Below the pieces are notes generated by a model. That model made no database searches. It worked only from the letters and a program-made list of their open reading frames with translations, and was not told the origin of the DNA. From CAZAQK01 sp050249355 (GTDB lineage: Bacteria > Pseudomonadota > Alphaproteobacteria > Rickettsiales > SXRF01): 16,200 bases of DNA. A program made the translations under genes and the position numbers. How positions within the stretch are numbered: position 1 is the stretch's first letter; each line of letters opens with the position of its first letter. The DNA is taken from positions 1-16,200 of the forward strand of contig JBFWQQ010000041.1 in NCBI GenBank assembly GCA_050249355.1, in the 5' to 3' direction. Below, piece after piece: positions 6,848 through 12,979 of this stretch.

Positions 6848-7441
6848 TTATCCGCGCACAGGCACTTTCAGCAGGCTGAAGAATTCCTGCCGGGTGCGCG
6901 GGTCATCACGGAATGACCCAAGCAAGTGACTGGTCTGCATGACTGTGCCGGGCTTTTGTACACCGCGCATGGTCATGCACATATGGGTGGCTTCCACTAC
7001 CACCGCCACGCCTTGCGGCCCTAAAAGTTCATTCAATGTATTGGCGATTTCCGCAGTCAGCTTTTCCTGTATCTGCAGTCTTTTGGCGTAGGTATCGACC
7101 AGCCGTGCGATCTTACTGATGCCGAGCACTTTATTGTTGGGGATATAAGCCACATGCACACAACCGGTGAAAGGCACCATGTGGTGTTCGCAGTGCGAAC
7201 TGAAATTGATGTCGCGCAGTACGATCATCTCGTCATAGCCGCCTACATCTTCAAATGTGCGCTGCAGAACTTCGCCCGGATCAATCGTGTAGCCACGAAA
7301 AAATTCCTCAAACGCTTTGGCGACGCGTTTGGGTGTATCACGTAATCCTTCGCGCGCCGGATCGTCACCAGCCCAACGTATCAATGTGCGTACGGCATCT
7401 TCTGCCTGTTCGCGTGTGGGTTTGTTTTTTGTATCACTCAT
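6848..7441 (-). CDS. folE: GTP cyclohydrolase I
   Basis: FolE converts GTP to 7,8-dihydroneopterin triphosphate, the first step of folate (and queuosine precursor) synthesis, in a homodecamer with zinc in each active site. From Met at 7439-7441 the protein has 197 residues, near the family norm. Zinc ligands C84 and H87 (in HCEHH) and C155 (in HMCMTMRG) are spaced exactly as C110, H113 and C181 of the E. coli enzyme. Other motifs are GLRDTPKRVAKAF (32-44) and LGISKIARLVDTYAKRLQ (106-123). The frame stays open to an ATG at 7540, but that start would add 33 residues without family character and overlap the divergent gene; an ATG at 7445-7447 is also possible. There is no Shine-Dalgarno sequence, and a TATAAT at 7451-7446 lies so close that the message could be leaderless. 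Confidence 0.94.
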   Translation of the reverse strand: MSDTKNKPTREQAEDAVRTLIRWAGDDPAREGLRDTPKRVAKAFEEFFRGYTIDPGEVLQRTFEDVGGYDEMIVLRDINFSSHCEHHMVPFTGCVHVAYIPNNKVLGISKIARLVDTYAKRLQIQEKLTAEIANTLNELLGPQGVAVVVEATHMCMTMRGVQKPGTVMQTSHLLGSFRDDPRTRQEFFSLLKVPVRG

Positions 7442-7445
7442 AAAC

Positions 7446-7451
7446 ATTATA
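7446..7451 (-). promoter_or_regulatory. Possible -10 element for folE
   Basis: The minus strand reads TATAAT, a perfect -10 hexamer. Transcription starting about seven bases on would begin at the folE ATG (7441). No good -35 lies 16-18 bases upstream, so this is tentative. Confidence 0.3.
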
Positions 7452-7523
7452 CTGGCATTGTAAGAAGGAAGCATACTATATAGGTTGCAATGGCATCTTA
7501 CAACCTTAACCAACTGGTCTGAT

Positions 7524-8576
7524 ATGCTAAAAGAGACCATCCCATTCGTCGATCTGCGCGGAAAGACGCCTGTGGACCTGCTGCGCAGCTACCCGGACAA
7601 GGCGCGCGCCATTATCGATGGGGTAAGGCGCATGTACGGCGCCGCCTCTTATGTCGGCAGCGCACTCATCATGCCATATGCGGACTGGCGCTCGAAAAAG
7701 CTACTGCTCAGGGGCCGCAGCCCGTATGTGCATGAGGTTGAGACTATCGCAGATATCCTTGAGCTGCGCGGTATCTATGCATTGAATATGTGTTACGAGT
7801 GGGCCTGCACCAGTGGCGTGTGGCGCCACGACGAAGCGGTATCGATGCTGCGTGTTCTGGACTGGCCATTCCCGTTATTAGGTAAACATACCGTCGTCAC
7901 CTGCCAGCAGGGAATAGCAGGGGTATTCTATAATGTCACGTGGCCCGGCATGTCGGGCATTTATAACGCCATGGCGCCGGGACGCTTCTGTGCCGCCATC
8001 AATCAGGCACCGATGCGTAAACACAAGCGTGGTTTTGCGCTCGACTGGGTGAGCAACCGCTTCGAGGCCAGTCAGGGTAAAGGCATGCCCCCATCACACC
8101 TGCTGCGTATGGTGTTCGAGACTGCGCCGGATTATGCGCATGCAAAGTCCATGCTGGAAAAAACGCCGTTGGCTGTGCCGGCCATATTTGTCCTGTCGGG
8201 CATGATTCCGGGCGAGGGGTGTGTCATCGAACGGCTGGAAAGCGCGTATGAAACACGCAAACTGGTGGCCGGGTTGCATGTGTGTACAACGAATCATTTC
8301 AACGGCAGCTTCAGCAAGGTAGGCGATGGCTGGTGGCCGCGCGAGATCGACAGCGCAGGTCGTTACCGCCAGGCGGTAACCATCGGTGCGCACGATCTGG
8401 AACAGCCGGATTTTGACTGGCTGCATGCGCCGGTCATCAATGCCAATACGCGGCTGGCCATCGTATGCAATGCTGCCACAGGAACATTCATGGTACAAGG
8501 ATACGAAGGGCCGGCCGTAGTCACTAACCTGTTCAAACTTCCACCACTCGGATATGAAACCTCCCAGGCCGTCTAA
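7524..8576 (+). CDS. Acid ceramidase/NAAA-like N-terminal-nucleophile amidase
   Basis: This 350-residue protein resembles acid ceramidase and N-acylethanolamine acid amidase, which cut the amide bond of N-acyl lipids to free a fatty acid. The alignment by eye to the human enzyme is good. CTSGVWR at C95 matches the nucleophile region (human C143). R110 and D113 in RVLDW match R159 and D162, with nearly the same spacing. N160 (INQAP) and N257 (TTNHF) match conserved asparagines. YAHAKSMLEKT then IPGEGCVIER (229-236) match the core strands. Residues 1-94 would be the alpha-chain or propeptide released by self-cleavage before C95. I see no signal peptide at Met14 of the longer frame (start 7485) or here, so the site of action is uncertain. 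Its 3' end overlaps dgkA by 23 bases. Alternatives include another linear-amide hydrolase, but the paired R/D and GEGCV motifs favour the ceramidase group. Confidence 0.72.
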   Translation: MLKETIPFVDLRGKTPVDLLRSYPDKARAIIDGVRRMYGAASYVGSALIMPYADWRSKKLLLRGRSPYVHEVETIADILELRGIYALNMCYEWACTSGVWRHDEAVSMLRVLDWPFPLLGKHTVVTCQQGIAGVFYNVTWPGMSGIYNAMAPGRFCAAINQAPMRKHKRGFALDWVSNRFEASQGKGMPPSHLLRMVFETAPDYAHAKSMLEKTPLAVPAIFVLSGMIPGEGCVIERLESAYETRKLVAGLHVCTTNHFNGSFSKVGDGWWPREIDSAGRYRQAVTIGAHDLEQPDFDWLHAPVINANTRLAIVCNAATGTFMVQGYEGPAVVTNLFKLPPLGYETSQAV

Positions 8577-8913
8577 CGAGATTGTCCGGCTCATCCGGGC
8601 ATTTGGCTACGCATGGAACGGCTTGCAGGCTGCCATGATGCAGCCTGCGTTCCGTCTGGAAGTATATGGTATGCTGGTGCTGTCGCCGCTGGCCATGTGG
8701 ATCACGCAAAGTGCGATCGAGCGTATATTGCTGATCGGCAGCCTGTTTCTGGTTTTGATCGTGGAGATACTGAACTCGGCCATCGAAACGGCGATCGACC
8801 GCATTTCACTGGAACTGCATGAACTGTCGGGGCGTGCCAAGGATATGGCCAGCGGAGCTGTTCTGCTCAGCCTGTGCAATGCCGCCATGGTGTGGGTGCT
8901 GATACTCTTTTAA
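8554..8913 (+). CDS. dgkA: Diacylglycerol kinase (DgkA type)
   Basis: DgkA is a small trimeric inner-membrane enzyme that phosphorylates diacylglycerol (and lipid alcohols) with ATP to phosphatidic acid, returning lipid breakdown products to phospholipid synthesis. The 119-residue length is typical. The protein has an N-terminal amphipathic helix (residues 8-28), QPAFRLE at 30-36, and three membrane helices, with the signature EILNSAIETAIDR at 71-83 and HELSGRAKDMAS at 89-100. Active-site residues E71, N74 and E78 are present, as is E36, which corresponds to the E. coli Glu28. The start overlaps the 3' end of the amidase gene by 23 bases, and the next gene begins three bases after its stop, so all are probably in one transcript. 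No Shine-Dalgarno sequence is visible, consistent with coupled translation. Confidence 0.93.
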   Translation: MKPPRPSNEIVRLIRAFGYAWNGLQAAMMQPAFRLEVYGMLVLSPLAMWITQSAIERILLIGSLFLVLIVEILNSAIETAIDRISLELHELSGRAKDMASGAVLLSLCNAAMVWVLILF

Positions 8914-8916
8914 ATT

Positions 8917-10218
8917 ATGGAAGCCTTACCCCCGCACCTCGATGATCTGACCACGCGTAAATATGGCTTGTTTTTACGTCGTCGCTTCCTGCCGATATTC
9001 ATGGCCACGTTCCTTGGCGCATTCAATGACAATCTGTTGCGTTCCGGGCTGGTGGTAATGATTGCATACGGGGCCAGCAACGGCATAGCGTTGCCGGATC
9101 GCCCCGAATTACTCGTGACAATTTGTTCGGCTTTGCTGGTAATTCCTATCTTGCTGTTTTCTTCCATTGCCGGGCCGCTTGCCGATAAATACGAAAAATC
9201 CCGGCTGGTACGCTATACCAAGATCGCCGAGCTATTCATCATGCTGTGTGTGTTGTACGGCTTTGCCACGTACAACATTTACCTGCTCATGTGCATGCTG
9301 TTCGTCAGCGGCATGCACACCACCTTTTACAGTCCCATTAAATTCAGCATCCTGCCCGATCACCTCAAGCCCGAAGAATTGCTGGCTGCCAACGGGTTCA
9401 TGGCGGCCGGACACTACCTTGCCATTTTGGGTGGGCTGATAGCCGGTGGGTTGCTGGTAGAGGCGCCGGGAAACCTCATCGGTGGAGTGGCCGTATGTAT
9501 TGCCGTTGTGGGGCTGGTTGCCAGCCTGTTCGTGCCGCAGTCGCATATTGCGCATCCCGGGATCGAAGTGAACCTGAACATCTGGCATGGCACGAAATCC
9601 ATCCTGCGCAATGCGTATCATAACCGCACGGTGTTGCATGCGATCTGGGGATTGTCGTGGTTCCTGCTGGTCGGCTCGGTGTACATGGCACAGTTTGCAA
9701 ATTATGCGCAAGGCGTGGTGCGTGCGGACAATGAGGTTTATATATTGTTCCTGGTGGTGTTCTCGGTGGGTATTGCGTTCGGGTCCATGCTGTGCGATAC
9801 GCTGCTGAGGGGTGAGATCAGCGCTAAATTTACACCGTACCTTGCGCTGGGAACGGCCATTTTCACCTACCTGATGGTGGCCACGACACCAGCCCCGATT
9901 CACGAAGGGCTGATGGGGTTGGAAGAGTTCATCGGCATGCCATCGCACTGGCCGGTGCTGGGATGCATGTTGATGGTGGCGGTGTGCGGTGGCATCTATA
10001 TCGTTCCCCTATACGCCATAGTGCAGTCACAATCACACATGCAGTACCGTTCCCGCGTGATGGCGGCCAGCAACCTTTTTGATTCGGTGTTCATGACATG
10101 TGCGGCAATGGCATCGTATATTTTATTGAATTTGGGATTCGGCATAAAAGATTTATTTGTTATACTCGCAACACTCAATTTACTCGTGGTATGGTATGCA
10201 TGGAAATTCACCCGCTGA
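8917..10218 (+). CDS. MFS transporter, LplT-like lysophospholipid flippase
   Basis: LplT moves lysophospholipids such as lyso-phosphatidylethanolamine across the inner membrane so that Aas can re-acylate them. This 433-residue protein has roughly eleven to twelve membrane segments and the family's hallmarks: FLGAFNDNLLRSG near residues 32-44, PLADKYEKSR in the first cytosolic loop, and FYSPIKFSILPDHLKPEELLAANG around residues 135-160. The last is strongly conserved in LplT and in the MFS half of some Aas fusions. It is about 35 residues longer than E. coli LplT (397) at its termini and loops. It starts three bases after dgkA, and its end overlaps the acyl-CoA/ACP synthetase, the same order as E. 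coli lplT-aas. The exact lipid carried is not determined by sequence. Confidence 0.87.
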   Translation: MEALPPHLDDLTTRKYGLFLRRRFLPIFMATFLGAFNDNLLRSGLVVMIAYGASNGIALPDRPELLVTICSALLVIPILLFSSIAGPLADKYEKSRLVRYTKIAELFIMLCVLYGFATYNIYLLMCMLFVSGMHTTFYSPIKFSILPDHLKPEELLAANGFMAAGHYLAILGGLIAGGLLVEAPGNLIGGVAVCIAVVGLVASLFVPQSHIAHPGIEVNLNIWHGTKSILRNAYHNRTVLHAIWGLSWFLLVGSVYMAQFANYAQGVVRADNEVYILFLVVFSVGIAFGSMLCDTLLRGEISAKFTPYLALGTAIFTYLMVATTPAPIHEGLMGLEEFIGMPSHWPVLGCMLMVAVCGGIYIVPLYAIVQSQSHMQYRSRVMAASNLFDSVFMTCAAMASYILLNLGFGIKDLFVILATLNLLVVWYAWKFTR

Positions 10219-11773
10219 CAGCGATCAGCTGAAGTTCAAAGATTACAACAAGACGCTGCTGGCAGAACTGCTGCACGCACAGCAGATTTATGGTAAAGAC
10301 AGGGTGATCGCCGGGGACCTGATGGTCAGGGAAATGACACTGGGCCAGCTTTTGCTGCGTGCGTTCGTACTTAAGCGTCGTCTGGTGCACAGTGTAAAGG
10401 CCGATCCGTATGTGGGTGTTCTGCTGCCTAACACACTGGCTACCATGGTGACGTTCTTCGCGTTGCACATGATGCGCGCCGTTCCGGCCATGCTCAATTT
10501 CACCGCAGGCCAGGCCAGTATACAGCATGCCTGCCGTATTGCGCAGCTCAAGACCATTATCACGTCGCGCACATTCATAGAAAAGGCTGGTCTTGACCAT
10601 CTGATCACGGCGTTGAAAAAACACTGCACGATCGTCTATCTGGAAGATGAGCGTAACACCATCACCGGGTTGGACAAGCTGATGGGGGCAGCGGCCGCCG
10701 CATTCCCACGCATGGCGTTGCAGGGCGTCTTTTCTGCTACCAAGCCGGAAGATCCTGCCGTTGTGTTATATACGTCCGGATCGGAAGGTGCGCCCAAAGG
10801 CGTGGTGCTTTCTCACCGCAATATTCTTTCCAATATGATACAGTCACGCATTCATCTGGGGCTGACGGCGGATCATATCGTATTTAACGCGCTGCCGTTG
10901 TTCCATTCATTCGGCCTTACCGTAGGCATGTTCATGCCGCTGTTGTCGGGTATGAAAACCGTGCTGTATCCCAGCCCGGTGCATTACAAACAGATCCCCG
11001 AGGAAATTCAAAAGTGCAAGGCAACTATCATGCTGGGTACCGATACCTTCTATCAGGGCTATGCGCGTAGCGGCAGCAAGGAACAGTTTGCCAGCCTGAA
11101 ATACGCGGTGGCCGGGGCAGAGAAGCTGAAAGAAAGCACCCGGCTGCTCTGGCTTAATGATTTTGGCATCGACATCCTGCAAGGGTACGGTGTCACCGAA
11201 TCCAGTCCCGTGTTATCGGTCAATACGCTGGAAGACCATCATCCGGGTACGGTGGGACGGCTTGTGCCGGATGTGGAGTATACGCTTGAGGCGGTGGAAG
11301 GACTCGATCACGGCAAACGCCTGATCGTCAAAGGCCCCAATATTATGCTGGGCTACCTGAAAACCGATAATCCCGGGGTGATACAGCCCGGCCACGAATG
11401 GTACGATACGGGTGATATCGTGGAGATCGATGCAGAAGGCTTCATAACCATACTGGGACGTGCGAAACGTTTTGCCAAGATCGCCGGCGAAATGATCTCG
11501 CTCACCGTGGTGGAGGATCTGGCCAACGAGCTGGCGGCAGATAAGGGCCATGCCGCTATTGCCATACCGGATGAGCGTCGTGGTGAACAGATCATCATGT
11601 ATACCGAATCTCATGAGATCACGCGGGATAAATTGCTGGCGCTGGCCAAGAAGAAAGGTGTGCCCGAGATCTGCCTGCCCAAGGAGATCCAGCGTATTGA
11701 CATCCTGCCTCGGCTGGGCAGCGGCAAGGTGGATTACATGTCGCTCAAAGACAGTATGGCCCGCAGCGCCTGA
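10196..11773 (+). CDS. Aas-like acyl-ACP/acyl-CoA synthetase without acyltransferase domain
   Basis: The 525-residue protein is an ANL-family ligase that activates a fatty acid with ATP and transfers it to ACP or CoA. The AMP-binding P-loop YTSGSEGAPKGVVLSH begins near Y192 (T193 to G202), VTESSP lies around residue 340, YDTGD contains D407, and the catalytic C-terminal lysine is K511 in GKVDY. The C-terminal domain closely resembles that of E. coli Aas (GRAKRFAKIAGEMISL, LGSGK-D). E. coli Aas has 719 residues with a PlsC-type acyltransferase domain first; that domain is absent here. The HX4D acyltransferase motif was not found in the N-terminal 150 residues. The ATG at 10196 overlaps the transporter end by 23 bases; an upstream ATG at 10157 would overlap by 62 and adds residues of no known family. 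The stop is three bases from the convergent gene. Confidence 0.88.
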   Translation: MHGNSPADSDQLKFKDYNKTLLAELLHAQQIYGKDRVIAGDLMVREMTLGQLLLRAFVLKRRLVHSVKADPYVGVLLPNTLATMVTFFALHMMRAVPAMLNFTAGQASIQHACRIAQLKTIITSRTFIEKAGLDHLITALKKHCTIVYLEDERNTITGLDKLMGAAAAAFPRMALQGVFSATKPEDPAVVLYTSGSEGAPKGVVLSHRNILSNMIQSRIHLGLTADHIVFNALPLFHSFGLTVGMFMPLLSGMKTVLYPSPVHYKQIPEEIQKCKATIMLGTDTFYQGYARSGSKEQFASLKYAVAGAEKLKESTRLLWLNDFGIDILQGYGVTESSPVLSVNTLEDHHPGTVGRLVPDVEYTLEAVEGLDHGKRLIVKGPNIMLGYLKTDNPGVIQPGHEWYDTGDIVEIDAEGFITILGRAKRFAKIAGEMISLTVVEDLANELAADKGHAAIAIPDERRGEQIIMYTESHEITRDKLLALAKKKGVPEICLPKEIQRIDILPRLGSGKVDYMSLKDSMARSA

Positions 11774-11776
11774 AGG

Positions 11777-12898
11777 CTACTCTTCGTCTGATTCATACGC
11801 ATCGGAAGGTTGCGTACGGTTCTTTTTGCCGAAGTTCTTTTCGTATTTGCTCAGTTCGTTGTTCCAGTATTTCGCCACTTGGCCGCAGCGCTGTTGCACA
11901 TCTGCCACTTTGCCCACACCATGCTCGAATCGGTAGGTCTTTGACGGCATGCGCTGCAACTCAACATAAATACGCTTCTGTGCACGTTCAATAACTGTAT
12001 CGACATAGGTATGATCCAGCTGGAATTCCGGCATTACCATATTGCGCAGGGCCACCACGTTGGCATAGTGCGTATCAATGGTCTGGGTCAGGGCGGGTTC
12101 CTTAATCTCGGTGGTCTGCTTCAGGATCTTTGCAAACGACCAGTACTGATATGCGCACATATGATATGCGATGGAAAGCATGCTCTGCTCGAACTCAGGG
12201 CTGCTGCGTTTTTTGATGATGGCGGCTTGCCGTTCCTCTTCCAGCCTCTCCATTTCAGCCAGCGCGGCCTCATACTCTGCTTCATTCTGTTCATCCAGTA
12301 TGAACGCCTCATAATAGGCGTCCTCCAGTGCTTCTTCGCGCAGGCGCTCGTGCTTTTCCACAATGCGGCGCTGTTCGTCGTAGCGTTGCTGCAGTATGCG
12401 GTTATACTCAAGATACTGATCGCCCACTTTTTTTGACTGCGCTACCACGAACGCATCCATTGCCTTGACCAGATCACCATAGCCTTCATTGTGTGCAATG
12501 GTACGTGCGATGTCGCCGTTATTATCCACGCTATAGTAATCAATGCCCTTTTCCATCAGAAACAGGACAGATTCTTTGTTGTTCACGCGGGCCGCATGGA
12601 ACAGGGCCGTACGGCCCACCGAGTCTTTACCATTTATATCCGCCCCGGCGGCCAGCAATGTTTCCATCACCGGGATGGACTGGGCGTCGCCGCGGCTGGC
12701 GGCAAGTGCCAGCAAGGGTATGCCCTCGGAATTAGTGATATGTGGCGATACTTCTTTTGTGAGCAGCAGTTCCACATCCTGTGCCCGGCCCAGATGCACC
12801 CGGTAGATCACTTCATCCTGCAGGGATTTTCCGCTTTCGGCGGCTTGCAACGGTCCTGCCAGCACCAGCGGAAGCAATACATAGAGCAGTTTTTTCAT
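11777..12898 (-). CDS. Secreted ankyrin-repeat protein with coiled-coil region
   Basis: From the ATG at 12896-12898 the protein has 373 residues. It starts with a clear signal peptide, MKKLLYVLLPLVLAGPLQAA, cleaved after A19 or A20, so it should be exported to the periplasm or beyond. Residues 27-150 hold about three ankyrin repeats (AAGADINGKDSVGRTALFHAA at 83-103 fits the consensus best). Residues 155-230 are rich in E, R, Q and A and are predicted to form a long coiled coil (QQRYDEQRRIVEKHERLREE). The C-terminal 130 residues contain two cysteines (in HMCAY and QRCGQ) and end in a charged tail. Host-associated and predatory bacteria often use ankyrin proteins for protein binding; no such target is shown here. 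An in-frame ATG at 13051 overlaps htpG and is rejected. It is convergent with the acyl ligase and divergent from htpG. Confidence 0.85.
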   Translation of the reverse strand: MKKLLYVLLPLVLAGPLQAAESGKSLQDEVIYRVHLGRAQDVELLLTKEVSPHITNSEGIPLLALAASRGDAQSIPVMETLLAAGADINGKDSVGRTALFHAARVNNKESVLFLMEKGIDYYSVDNNGDIARTIAHNEGYGDLVKAMDAFVVAQSKKVGDQYLEYNRILQQRYDEQRRIVEKHERLREEALEDAYYEAFILDEQNEAEYEAALAEMERLEEERQAAIIKKRSSPEFEQSMLSIAYHMCAYQYWSFAKILKQTTEIKEPALTQTIDTHYANVVALRNMVMPEFQLDHTYVDTVIERAQKRIYVELQRMPSKTYRFEHGVGKVADVQQRCGQVAKYWNNELSKYEKNFGKKNRTQPSDAYESDEE

Positions 12899-12914
12899 AT
12901 CTTGCGCTTTGCAC

Positions 12915-12942
12915 CTTGAAACTAAATTATCCGTTACCATAT
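12915..12942 (+). promoter_or_regulatory. Heat-shock (sigma32-like) promoter of htpG
   Basis: CTTGAA at 12915-12920 (within CCTTGAAA) matches the sigma32 -35 box and TACCATAT at 12935-12942 matches the CCCCAT-T type -10 box, with 14 bases between them. The predicted start lies near 12950, leaving a leader of about 30 bases before the htpG ATG at 12980. htpG is a heat-shock gene under sigma32 (RpoH) in E. coli. Confidence 0.62.
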
Positions 12943-12948
12943 GGTAAC
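12933..12948. promoter_or_regulatory. Perfect 16-bp palindrome between divergent promoters
   Basis: GTTACCATATGGTAAC is fully self-complementary. It covers the proposed htpG -10 box and lies at the expected transcription start of the ankyrin gene, just downstream of that gene's TATAAT. A dimeric regulator bound here could block both promoters. No named operator could be matched. Confidence 0.5.
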
Positions 12949-12955
12949 CATCAGG

Positions 12956-12964
12956 ATTATAGCA
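12956..12964 (-). promoter_or_regulatory. Extended -10 promoter element of the ankyrin gene
   Basis: The minus strand reads TGCTATAAT: a perfect -10 with the extended TGn motif, which can work without a good -35 box. Transcription would begin about 12949, giving a leader of about 50 bases before the ATG at 12898. Confidence 0.5.
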
Positions 12965-12979
12965 TGAAAGAGTAAAGAA

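Noticed and set aside
7458..7503. Inverted repeat TTGTAAG / CTTACAA between folE and the amidase gene
   Set aside because: Arms of seven bases separated by 32 bases are expected by chance; no other operator feature supports it.
7442..7540. Upstream in-frame start of folE (7540)
   Set aside because: The added residues lack FolE similarity and the frame would run through the divergent amidase start.
9232..9948. 238-residue antisense frame in the LplT-like gene
   Set aside because: It mirrors a recognised MFS transporter and is full of His/Gln, typical of shadow frames.
12964..12975. Three-codon mini-ORF (ATG AAA GAG TAA) before htpG
   Set aside because: No ribosome binding site or conservation is evident; such short frames occur often by chance.
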